From assembly GCA_947579605.1 (NCBI GenBank), contig OX388313.1:1-64000 (forward strand): 64,000 nt of DNA, given 5' to 3'. The notes under the pieces are model-generated. The model did no database searches. It was not told where the DNA came from and was given only the letters and a program-made list of their open reading frames with translations. Of this stretch, positions 46,126-55,478 are shown piece after piece; position 1 is the first letter of the stretch; every line of letters begins with the position of its first letter. The translations under genes and the position numbers were made by a program. The stretch comes from Athripsodes cinereus (Eukaryota > Arthropoda > Insecta > Trichoptera > Leptoceridae).

Positions 46126-46395
46126 TTTGAGTTAGGTAGTTTAATTAGTAATAAGTATGGGATAATAATCTGTAAACAACTATTTTTTGTGCCAAATTAA
46201 AGAATACGAATATTTTTTTACGTTGTACTCATTTCTCCTATATACCTACCTACCGAATTTGTGCAAGGTATGAAGAAAATGTGCACTTTCTAACGAATAT
46301 GTGTAATTCCGATACTAATATCGGAATTCCGATATTGAGTTCGAATATCGGAAATCAGTATCGGAATTGAAAATCGTCCGATATTACATGCCCTA

Positions 46396-47890
46396 GTCAG
46401 TAGAGACCGTTTTATAGGCTCTACATACCCTTAGGACCATGGGTCTCTGTCCATTTAGTATAAGGTCTTTTTGATAATTATTCTTTAGTGTGTGTTGCCA
46501 TACAGGGGCTGCATATAGAATTATTGATTGTGTTGCTAACGCCAACACCCTCCTCTTAATTTGCCCGGGACCACTTGTATTGGGCAGTAGGGTTGTCATA
46601 GCTCGTGTGGTTTTGTGTGCCTTGTTACATACATGATTCAGGTGTTTGGTAAAGGTTAATCCCTGATCCAGGGTAACACCAAGGTATACTGCTTCTCTTC
46701 ATAGTTCTATTCTTTGTCCCTCGAATTCAAAACTTATATCGTTTGATTTTCTGTGTCGACTTAGGATTATTGCAACAGTTTTTTGTGGAGCAACGCTGAG
46801 CTTATTTCTTTTCATACAGTGTCCAATATTGTGAAGTGTGGCATTTGTCTTCGCGATTAACTCGTTCTTTGTTACGGCTGTTACGGAGACCGCTAAATCA
46901 TCCGCATAACATACGAGCTTTACATCTTCTGGTACTTTTACTTTCATAACATCGTCGTACAACAGGTTCCACAGTGTCGGTCCCAACACGGATCCCTGGG
47001 GCACCCCTCCTCCTATCTCCATTTCGGTATCTCTTTCCAGAATGACTTTCCTGTCTGTTAGGTAGTCTTCTACGATGCTGCATACGCCGCGGTCGATTTC
47101 CAAACCTCGCATTTTTTCGACCAAAATGCCCCAAGAAGCCGTGTTGAAAGCGTTCTTTACCACCCGTATCAGCACGTTGAGCCTTTTTGCCTCTCGTGCC
47201 GCGCTTGCCAACGCTTGGACGCTCATTATTGCATCCACTGTGGTTTTCCCTTTCCTAAATCCATATTGTGATTCACTCAGGCCTCCATTTTTTTCTATGT
47301 CTTTAATTAATTTTTCGTTTATAATAGACTCAAACAATTTAGCTATCACATTTATGAGGCATATGGGTCTGAATTTTATTTCTTCTGCTGGGTTTTTTCT
47401 GGGTTTCTCTATTAGCACCAGTTTTGCTTTTTTCCACTTTTCTGGAAATGTTCCGTTTTCGTATAGATCTCCAAAAAGGTTTTTGAAGTATCCTATGCTG
47501 TGGGTAGCAAGTTCTTTTATAACTCCAGGAGAGATGTTGTCTGGTCCGGGGGCTTTCCCAATTTTTATTCTCTTCACTGCTCTCTCCAATTCGTCTTTAG
47601 TGATTTCTAAATCGTCGTTTCTCTCGATATTTCTCCGGTTTCTTCTTAAAGTGTTACACTCAGGACCCATGAATAGTTCCTTAAATATTTCTATCTTCCG
47701 CTCTATGGGAATACTTGTAACCGGACTAGCGGTGCGAAGTTGGCTTTTCACAATTTTGTAGGCATCTCCAAAGATGTCATTGTCCAGTTTCTCACAAAGA
47801 GAATTCCATGCTTGGTGTTTTTCTTTTGCAATGCTCTTTTTCAGTGCGTTTTTTGCGTCTTTATATATTTTTTCTTTTTGTTGTCGCTCT
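46396..47890 (-). pseudogene. Telomeric LINE ORF2, reverse transcriptase part
   Basis: Minus strand from about 47890: a KNALKKSIAKEKHQAW linker, GKAPGPDNISPGVIKE, PEKWKKAKLVLIEKP, FRPICLINVIAKLFE, QYGFRKGKTTVDAI, a motif A region KNAFNTASW, GGGVPQGSVLGPTLWN and YADDLAVSV. The codon at the motif A catalytic position reads Val where Asp is expected (RVVKNAFN), which would inactivate the enzyme. A stop at 46699-46701 breaks the frame after FEGQRIEL, but the same frame resumes and runs to the hAT junction at 46396. Confidence 0.85.
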
Positions 47891-48104
47891 ATTCCGGTTT
47901 AAGTTCTTTGATAGAGCCTTCTTTTTCTTTTGACGTCTTGTATGTTTTCTTGAATGTTGACTGTCCACCAATAAGGCAATTTATTTCCTTCCTCACTTCG
48001 CACTTTCGGCGTACTTCTCTTGTAGGCTGTCTATAGCTCTGGCGCAGGTTTGCGGGGTTATTTCTTCATCCATCGTCAGGTCCATAAATTCTCTTTTCAG
48101 AGTG
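47891..48104 (-). pseudogene. Telomeric LINE ORF2, broken linker between endonuclease and RT
   Basis: Recognisable linker pieces (REFMDLTMDEEITPQTCARAI, then LPYWWTVNIQE) lie in different frames, separated by small frameshifts and stops. This is the main site of ORF2 decay. Confidence 0.6.
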
Positions 48105-48730
48105 TCAAAGTTTGTTGCTCCAATGGTCACTAAGTGTCTCGTCTTCCAGGGTTTCCCACGACGTTCCTTCTCTCACCGTACTATCACAGGCCAATGTTAC
48201 GTCAATATAGGACGCCCCATTTGGTCTCACACATGTGGGAGTTTTTCCATCGTTTAGAATGTTTAAATTCCGAGTAATTGCCCAGTTAAACAGCTCTTTG
48301 CCCTTTGTATTTGTAATATTGCCTCCCCATGAAGGGTGTTTAGCGTTTAGGTCTCCCGCCACAATGAATTTGTAGTATTTGTTATTGTCCATGTCTTGCT
48401 TAATTTTGCCCAGTATCGATTCAAATTCCGCCAGATCGCATTTGTTTGGACTCAAATACAGGCTATATATAATTTTTCCGTCTATCTTAATTCTAACGGC
48501 ACCTTCAAACTCTTTGTATTCCAGTATCTTATGTTTTCGGCTGGTATTTATTATAGCTGCGTCCTTTCTTGCATCAGAGTACAGGTGTTTTCCTCGACAT
48601 TTGTTTTTGTTTGGTTCACTTATAACTAGAAAGTCACATACTTTTTCGCCCGCCACAGCCAGAGCCATGTCGTGAGCAGCTGCACACCGTCCAACATTTA
48701 TTTGGAGTAACTTGATGCCTTGGACTCTTG
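48105..48730 (-). pseudogene. Telomeric LINE ORF2, endonuclease part
   Basis: This is an AP-type endonuclease that in TRAS/SART cuts the TTAGG/CCTAA repeat. Visible: IKLLQINVGRCAAAHD at the start, VISEPNKN (Glu), VAGDLNAKHPSWGG (Asp, Asn), SYIDVTLA (Asp) and ETLSDHWS (Asp-His), so the catalytic set appears complete. The frame begins about 48730 without a clear ATG, overlapping the end of ORF1 (stop 48698-48700), which is directly followed by ATG in another frame (TAAATG). It ends at a frameshift near 48105. Confidence 0.82.
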
Positions 48731-49007
48731 AAACCTTTTTCTGTTCTCTCTTTCCTCATTTAGAGCTTTCCTGAGAGCAAGACATTTACCATCACCCGCT
48801 GCATGGCCATCCAGTTTGCAGAGCGGGCAGTATGGTTTTTCTTCGCATTTTTCTGCCTTATGTCCCTCCTTAGAGCAGTTACGGCAGCATCTTGATCGGT
48901 CCTCTTCCCTGAATTTTGCGGCTCTGTGTCCGTATGCCCAACATCTGAAGCACTTGATTAGGTCTATCCTTTCTCTGACTGGACACATACTCAGCCCGAT
49001 GCGGAGA
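48698..49007 (-). pseudogene. Telomeric LINE ORF1 (Gag), C-terminal part with zinc knuckles
   Basis: Minus-strand frame after the Tc1 insertion. Three zinc knuckles follow each other: CFRCWAYGHRAAKF (last Cys replaced by Phe), CRNCSKEGHKAEKC (intact) and CPLCKLDGHAAGDGKC (longer last spacing). R1-clade Gag proteins carry such a triplet for RNA binding. Removing the Tc1 plus one TA joins 50780 to 49007 in frame, giving an ORF1 of 664 residues with no stop. Confidence 0.85.
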
Positions 49008-49009
49008 TA

Positions 49010-50779
49010 CAGTACTGGAAAAATTATTATGGATTTTTTAGAATAATGCAATTGCTGTCACATTTTTACTTTACTTTCCAATTCAAGCTCTTGAATCGTA
49101 CTTTCTTTGGTATTATTTTAGCTGGGCATTTATTGTGCATCATATTTTTCATCTGATGCACATTTTTATTTATGAATCGCAACATTTTATATTATTTTAT
49201 GGAAAGCAACATTGATTTTTCTGTGTTGAGTCATAACTTTGTATTTTTTGTCATTGTGTTGTGTTCTGTTTCGGCGAGTTGTTGTCATTAAAAATCACAT
49301 TTTTTGATAACTTTTTCTGCATGGTTCAGTTTTGACAAGTGTTTGAACCACTTTGTTTTAAATTTCAATTATTAATAAGCATTACTTTTAACCCTTATCG
49401 ATAAAAACAAGATATGGGTAAAAACAAGGATTTAAGTCCTCGAAAAATGGGACAAATAAAAGTTTTGCTAGAAAATTCGGCACTTAAACAAAGATATTGC
49501 TAGGAAATTAAATGTATCAACTCAAGTTGTTGGTGTCATTAAAAATAAAATCGAAAAAGGCAATGATGTGAGCCCCCAAAGACTTGGAAACTGCGGGAGA
49601 AAAAAGATAACTACGCCTAGAACTGACAGAAAAATCCAAAAAATTGCTCTTAAGGATAGAAGAGCAACGTGCTTGAAGATTTCTAGCTTGCTGGGTGTAG
49701 ATGGAATCTCCATGAGTAGAAGAACTGTTAATAACCGACTTTTAGAGTGTGGTTTGAGAGCATACCGTCCAAGGAAGAAGCCACGACTTACAGAAAATAT
49801 GAAGAGTGCAAGGTATGCGTGGGCAAAACAGCACAAATCTTGCACTATTGATGATTGGCAAAAGGTAAATTTGTTGTTTCTTATTCACTATACATGTCTG
49901 AAGGAAAATCAGTCGTAATCACCTTTTACTTTTACTCATTTTATGAATTTGCATGATAATAATAACACAGTGTAACATTGTAATTCAACGTACTTGAAAC
50001 CAAAACATCAAATCATAAGTTTCAACTGATACTAAACCTCTATATAACAGTAAATTTCGTTTCAGGTTGTGTTTTCTGATGAGTCCACAATCGCAATTTT
50101 GGATGACAGGATCCAAACTGTACGTCGTCGACCTGGAGAAGAGTTTTTGCCAGATTGTTTGAAGAAAACGGTTAAATTTCCTCAAAAAATTATGGTATGA
50201 GGGGCGTTTTCCATTAGTGGAACTAGCCGATTACATATTATGGATGGCATGATGAACCAGGATAAGTATATACAGGTGCTAGAGACTCGAGTTGTGCCTC
50301 AAATTTGAGAGTGGTTTGGATCAGACTCCTGTATTTTCCAGCAGGACTCGGCACCATGTCATAAATCAAAAAAAGTCATGACATGGTTCCGCCAAAATGC
50401 AATCCAGGTTCTTCCATGGGCAGGAAACTCACCAGATATGAATCCTATAGAAAATTTATGGGATTCACTAAAAAATTAAATACACCAGGTTCCTGTAACA
50501 ACAAAAACCCAGCTCATCGAACGCTTAATAGACGTGTGGTTTCACTCCGAAAAAATTAATTCTTTGTGTAAAAAATTGATTGAGAGTATGCCACGCCATA
50601 TCCAATCATTAATTTCTGCAAAAAGTGGTCAAACTAAATATTAAAATATGTATTTTTGTTTAACCAATTGAAATAAATAAACTTTGTTGAGAAATAAATA
50701 TTCGAATTCTGTTTAAATGAAGCCCAAATGCCAAAATTTTGTCAAATATAAAAAATCCATAATAATTTTTCCAGTACTG
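49010..50779 (+). mobile_element. Tc1-type transposon, TA target duplication
   Basis: The ends are inverted repeats of about 31 bp beginning CAGTACTGGAAAAATTATTA; the right end is its complement finishing at 50779. TA dinucleotides flank it at 49008-49009 and 50780-50781. It lies within ORF1 of the telomeric LINE in opposite orientation. Length (1,770 bp) and single DD34E transposase fit Tc1 rather than mariner. Confidence 0.93.
49414..50643 (+). pseudogene. Tc1 transposase, decayed
   Basis: Start ATG at 49414 (GKNKDLSPRKMGQIKVLLE), then a frameshift near 49485. The helix-turn-helix continues (IARKLNVSTQVVGVIKNKI; SPQRLGNCGRKK; SRRTVNNRL) to DDWQK at 49864. A segment with splice-like ends, GTAAAT to TTTCAG (49865-50065), separates this from VVFSDES. 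The catalytic triad is visible: Asp in FSDES, Asp in QQDSAP, Glu in SPDMNPIENLW, 34 residues between the last two. Three in-frame stops lie in the second half, including one where IMVWGAF would be expected, so it is inactive. Confidence 0.85.
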
Positions 50780-52464
50780 TAGTTGTCTGCCAGAATTTTC
50801 TTTGCATCCTCTGCGTCTATGAAAACCGTTGCCACTTGGGTTCCACATCTCGCCGGTCTCAGTGGCCTTACTGTCAACTGGTCGGCATGGTCGATTTTCC
50901 CAGTTACCATAATTGACTCTTTGACCTCTTCGTCATTTGTTATTGCGTCTATGCCAGCTATGTGCAGGGTTTTTGATCTTCTATTAATCACTATGAGGCC
51001 TTTGCCCTTTACAATCTTTTTTAGTGATTCCGATATGTTTGCGTCCTTTTTCACATTCAGAATAACCTGTCCGTTCCTTGTTTCTCTAATATTTGTTATT
51101 GAGTTCCTCTCGTCCTGGGTAAGACTTTTCTTCATTCTCATCAGAGTTTCCGCGTAGGTTCCTTTTTCAGTGTCTATGATGATTCTTTCTCCTTGATCTT
51201 TTTTAACTTGGGGCTCCCTTCTTTTTGATCGGGCCAGTTTTAAAGTCACTTTTATTCCTGATCCACGGAAGAGGAATTCTGTCATCTTTCTGAGTATATC
51301 AGCCTCCATCGCGAATGATGATGCGATAGTAAGACTGTGCACATTTTTGACAGAGACCTTCTCCTTTATTTCTTTGAGAATATTAAATGTTTTTTCTCTT
51401 GGATCTTGTTTCTTATCAATGTCCTGTGTGAAGAAGAACAGGATATTCCTAGATGATTCTTCAACTTTCGACCCTATCTTGACGTGAGACCTCTGTTCCA
51501 TCTCAATGTAGTTCCCCTCTTTACCTGTTATTCTTTCCACTCCATCTAGCTTCGGATATCTATTTTGAATTCTCTTGGTCAGGCTGTTAGAATTTTCCTC
51601 GTCAGACATGATGAAAGAGATATGCTCGGTTTTCAGATTAAATATATTTTCATAGTTTGTATCGACATTCTGGTAACAGTTTTCTGAACAGCGGTTGTTG
51701 CCAATCTTTGTTAATTCCTCGTAGGAATCGCTTGATTTAAGCTCACTCAGATCGCGAATCTCGTTCTGCGTATTCTGTTCAATGATTTTTCTTTCCAGAC
51801 TTTGCATTCTCTCTTCTTGCTTCTGTTTGTATTCATGAAACTCCCTCCGAAGATCCTTTAGCTCCTCTTCATTATTCTTTACTCTTGAAGCTGCCTGAAA
51901 TACCAGATTTTGGATTTCACCGGCAAGCTTTTTGACTTCTTTATGTACGTTTTTGTTAGTTCGAACAAAAACGCACAGCTCATCTACTTTGCGATCCAGG
52001 TCCTCAAGCCCCGCCTCCGCAATTACGGCTTTCTCCTGTGCTGGACTGGATCGTTTTTTTCGTTTGTTAGCTCTACCTTTAGATGGAGTGAGAGTAAAGA
52101 CATCACTTTCATCGTTACTGTTTTCGGTGGTGGTCGGGGATCTCCCTTCCCCACCCCTTTTACTTTCTTTATCTTGAGAGTCCTGAAAGATATCTATCTG
52201 TTTAACCACTTTCAGTGTCCTGGTATCCATTTGAGATCCCGGTGGGGTTCGTCGAATGGAGTCCCTTCTCTTGAATGGATCTCCACATTCTTCCTCTCTC
52301 TTCGCTGCCTTCTCACCTATCTCATAGCGCTGCAAAATATTCGATCGATTCTTGCCCTCCCCAGAGTCCGAGGGGCAGTCCGAAGAAACTTCGGGGGGGG
52401 ATTGTCCACTGCTTAGAGCAGCGGTACCCCCCTGGGGTATGTCCATGTTTGAATTCGACGTCAT
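50780..52464 (-). pseudogene. Telomeric LINE ORF1 (Gag), N-terminal part
   Basis: Open from ATG 52464 to the Tc1 at 50780 (561 codons), then continued at 49007. The N-terminus is Ser/Pro-rich, a basic segment (about residues 130-140, NKRKKRSSP) could be a nuclear signal, and residues about 170-240 form a likely coiled coil (many Glu/Lys/Arg with Leu spacing). The C-terminal part (MKKSLTQDERNSIT, LHIAGIDAITNDEEV) resembles the RRM-like region before the zinc knuckles in R1-type Gag. In SART1 and TRAS1 the Gag brings the particle to telomeres. Listed as a pseudogene only because of the insertion. Confidence 0.82.
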
Positions 52465-52740
52465 ATCATAAAACTCTTCTGCTGTTTTGTTTTAGGCCAG
52501 CTCCTATAGAATCTCCCGTTAACGAACGGGTATTGACAGATTCATGCCACCTTTTGTTTTAGGGTGAGGTCCCTTAGGGCACGTCTAACATGCATGTAGA
52601 CTAACAGGCAAGCTCATGCCTAGGATTTTTGGTTAGCCCCGAGTATTTCATTTCCTCGGTACCACACATATCTGTGAGGCATTCCTCTATCCACCACCCG
52701 AGGAGGCGCCCGATGGGGGATCCCGTACCCCGCACGGGAA
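52465..52740 (-). other. 5' UTR of the telomeric LINE
   Basis: Starts (minus strand) CCCGTGCGGGGTACGGG immediately after TTAGG repeats. It is GC-richer than its surroundings, with CTCGGGTGGTGG and CTCGGGGCTAACC blocks. R1-clade elements carry an internal promoter here (family knowledge). The 5' end appears complete, not truncated. Confidence 0.6.
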
Positions 52741-52765
52741 CCTAACCTAACCTAACCTAACCTAA
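52741..52765. repeat. Short CCTAA telomeric stretch, five units
   Basis: Five perfect CCTAA units, the inner flank of the telomere-specific LINE. They show that the array extended at least this far before the LINE inserted. Confidence 0.95.
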
Positions 52766-52940
52766 GGCTTGGATAATGAGTGCGGGTTGAGTAGGATAAT
52801 GCATTGTCTTTGCTTTGTCGATGTGTGTATTGTTTCTGTCCATAATATGAGAAATTCGGACTTAGTTCCCTGTGGAACTGGGCCATCATTATGTATTTTT
52901 AAATGTTTTGTTATAATGATGAATAAATAAATAAATAAAA
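52766..52940 (+). mobile_element. 3' tail of another LINE, plus strand
   Basis: Non-coding segment ending in tandem AATA units (52921-52937) as in many LINE tails. It includes GTTCCCTGTGGAACTGGGCC, a short fold. It joins the inner CCTAA stretch directly at its left side. No coding part remains. Confidence 0.45.
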
Positions 52941-53381
52941 TTTTGTTCTCTCTGTTTACGTCACTTGGGATACAGCATGTTAACCACTAGATTAGTTCAT
53001 CATTTTATTGTTGGCTTAATTAAAATGTTGAATACATTAAGCGAATTCCTCAGATTCCGTGGAGAGCTCGACAAATATCAAGTCTTTCACTCCTTTCCGT
53101 AGATTTCGAGTGTCCCGTAAAAGGCAATGTTCAAAAAAATGAGTCTTAAATTCAGCGGTGGGGTACGCTACCTATCCTGAATGTCATGTTTTTTTGTTGA
53201 CACCGAGAGAACAGTTTGTATGTTTATTGAACGAAAAAGGTCTACTGGTTTTCCCATTTGAGGTAGGTATATGTATACCATGGTGGTGTAGTAATTTCAT
53301 TAATTTTTACTGTCGTCTTCTAACTAGTGTAGCGAAAATTATTATATTATGCTCATCTTTGCTCATTTAGTAAACATAGGC
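52941..53381. other. No gene; inverted repeat W fragment inside
   Basis: 53040-53170 matches 58990-59230 in inverse orientation (GAGTGTCCCGTAAAAGGCA, ATTCAGCGGTGGGG). Nothing else was recognised. Confidence 0.45.
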
Positions 53382-53393
53382 ATATGTAGGTAT

Positions 53394-53913
53394 CTATCTA
53401 TCTATTTATCTATACCCTCACGCCGTGTCCCAAGTGGGCTAGGCAGGGAGAACGGAAAGCCAAACAGATCTATCTTTACACACTTCCTTCGTTTTCTCCA
53501 CATTCATACAGTTTCTCATACACGTACGTCGGTTCCTCTTACTCAACACGCGGCCGTCCTTGAGAATTTGATCCACGTGATCAAACCACGTGGTTCTCGG
53601 ACGCCCGCGCTTTCTTTCACCCTTTCTTTTAGACAAGTATATCCTCTTTGTCATTCTTACGTCGTTCATTCTTTCAACATGGCCAAACCACCGTAGTTTA
53701 CTCACGCGCATTCTGTCCACAACACTCTTCTTGCATCCGCTCATTCTTCTAATATCATTATTCTTCACTCTATCACGCAGCGTTTTACCAAGTATTCTTC
53801 TCAACGATTGCATCTTCACTGCATTTATTCCACTTTCGTCCTTTTTCAACCACGTCCATGTCTCGCTTGCATACATAAGTGACGGTACCAGAAGGTACCG
53901 TCACTTATGTAAA
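53394..53913 (-). mobile_element. RTE-like LINE, copy C, 5'-truncated, TSD, with 5' inverted tail
   Basis: The 12-mer ATATGTAGGTAT flanks it at 53382-53393 and 53914-53925. The 3' end (left) is CTAT repeats then CCCTCACGCCGTGTCCC as in copy A. Just before the right TSD the sequence turns back on itself: 53873-53889 and 53894-53910 are inverse complements with a four-base loop. Confidence 0.88.
53439..53876 (-). pseudogene. LINE RT C-terminal fragment, copy C
   Basis: 145 codons: ASETWTWLKKDESG, KKSVVDRMRVSKLRWFGHV, KRKRGRPRTTWFDH and CMRNCMNVEKTKEVCKD. Nearly the same as the end of copy A, with no internal stop, so it inserted recently, but it lacks all catalytic parts. Confidence 0.88.
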
Positions 53914-53925
53914 ATATGTAGGTAT

Positions 53926-54489
53926 GTTTATTTCAAAACTGAGATATGTATATCACGTAATAAAAAAATTAAAACTACTACGGATGTAAGTTTATAATGA
54001 ACATTTTCTTATATCAGTAAGAAATACTTTGTATGTTTTATTTTTTAAGTACTATGCACCTAAAACCACAATCCTCATGTTTTGGATAAGGTTCCAAGAC
54101 TTACATACACTTGCGCAAAATAATGGCGCGTATTTTAAATGACGAAAACGTATAAGATTTTTCGTTATATTCATAAATCAAATTTCTTAGTTTCATAATA
54201 ATGAAAATGTCTAGATATCCACAAGATATCATTAGATACATGTAAATATATTTTTACAAACAAATGTTGTTAATAAATGCCTCTTTATGAAAAGATATTC
54301 GACAAAATAGGCTAACACATCTATGTTTGTGGATAGCAGCAGTGGCACGGACAATAGCGCCCAAACATAGATTTGGCTCGCACTGAAAAAGTTAAAATAT
54401 TTCTATCTTACATAAAATTATAATACAGGCCGATAAAAATCATACACCTTGAAATTTAAATGACGAAACAGTAGTTCCGTGATTAAACT
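53926..54489. other. No gene seen
   Basis: AT-rich sequence without recognisable features on either strand. Confidence 0.6.
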
Positions 54490-55478
54490 ATTTAAATGTT
54501 TTGTTAGAATCTTGGGGTAGAAAGGAACTTCATGCCAGACACCTCATTGATCACAACCAATCTTATGTTGACAAATATGCGTCAAACAGGTGGTTGACCA
54601 TTGGGGAATTGTATGGGGAAACCGAGGGTTTTATGTTAGCTATTCAAGATCAGGAAATAAATACAAAAAATTATCAAAAATATATCATAAAAAAATCAAA
54701 ATATAATTGATGATTCGTGTAGGAAATGTCTGGCCAAACCGGAAACAATACAACACAGTTTCGGGTTGTTCTACTCTCGCTCAAACTGAATATACTAATA
54801 GACATAATCATATCGCAACAATAATACATCAAAATTAAGCGATTAAACATAATCTAATTAACTCGCAAATAAAACCCGAAACCGATTTTAGAAAATCAAA
54901 TCACAGGATCTATTATGATAAAACAATAATAACAGATAGACAAATGCATCATAATAGACCCGATTTAGTATTACATGATAAACGTAATAAAATAACATAC
55001 CTAATATACATCGCTGTCCCAAATACACATAATATTATACAAACAACCGTCGCAGAAAAAAACGTAAATATACAGAACTAGCAGGAGAAATAAAAAATAT
55101 TTCGCATTCTAGGTCCGTTTATATAAATACCTTTAGTCATGTCAGCTACAGGGGTAACTCCGAAATCTTTAATAAATAATTTACAAAAATTCGATTTACC
55201 GGTTAATTTATACATTAAAATTCAAAAATCTATTATAATAAACACTTGTAATATTGTAAAAAAGTTTCTGAACACAGATATTTCAGGCACGATGCTGGTA
55301 TTTTGATCCCGCGTTTTGAGCCTAATCCTTTGATATCCTGTATATCTGGATAGGTGAATTTTTCCCGGCATTAGACTGTTAAGTTTTTGTGAGACCATGA
55401 CTGATCATATGGAGACTTATCTGGTTGTATAATGCTGAGAAGTTTGGATGGAAATTCTGCCGCCACGTTAAAAAACCG
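54490..55478 (+). pseudogene. LINE with restriction-like endonuclease (R2/R4-like), C-terminal remnant
   Basis: Plus-strand fragments in order: ASNRWLTIGELYGETEGFML, AIQDQEINTKNYQKYIIK, a Cys-His cluster (CRKCLAKPETIQHSF), then NRPDLVLHDKRNKITYLIYIAVPN. The RPD...D pattern after a CCHC finger marks the restriction-like endonuclease of R2/R4/Dong-type LINEs. Stops and frameshifts after about residue 70 kill it, and the reverse transcriptase core is missing (5' truncation near 54490). The last 290 bases recur at 30236-30500. Confidence 0.7.

Larger units (their letters stand above)
42495..46395 (+). mobile_element. hAT transposon with open transposase, 8-bp TSD
   Basis: The 8-mer GTCAGTAG lies at 42487-42494 and 46396-46403. 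The ends are inverted repeats beginning TAGGGCATG. Both subterminal regions are dense in CCGATATT, TATCGGAAT and ATTCCGATA motifs, probable transposase sites. Contents: leader with a candidate first exon, a 626-base candidate intron, one long transposase exon, a 72-bp tandem repeat block and the right end. It interrupts ORF2 of the telomeric LINE without deleting any of it. Confidence 0.93.
41776..52740 (-). mobile_element. Telomere-repeat-specific R1-clade LINE (TRAS/SART-like), with two nested transposons
   Basis: The 5' end is at the right: five CCTAA units (52741-52765) touch its first bases. The 3' end, nine or so A residues (41776-41784 as T), touches the big CCTAA array. So it lies between TTAGG repeats on both sides, as TRAS and SART LINEs do in moths. 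On the minus strand the 5' flank can be read as TTAGGTT and the 3' flank as AGGTCAGG, fitting a TT/AGG cut. Without the Tc1 (49010-50779), the hAT (42495-46395) and their duplicated targets, the LINE is about 5.3 kb, shorter than known full-length TRAS/SART. Order: 5' UTR, ORF1 Gag, ORF2 endonuclease, reverse transcriptase, C-terminal zinc finger, 3' UTR. Confidence 0.88.

Noticed and set aside
45807..46200. Open frames on both strands with 24-residue internal repeats
   Set aside because: They result from a 72-bp tandem repeat whose period is a multiple of three; no start context or known motif.
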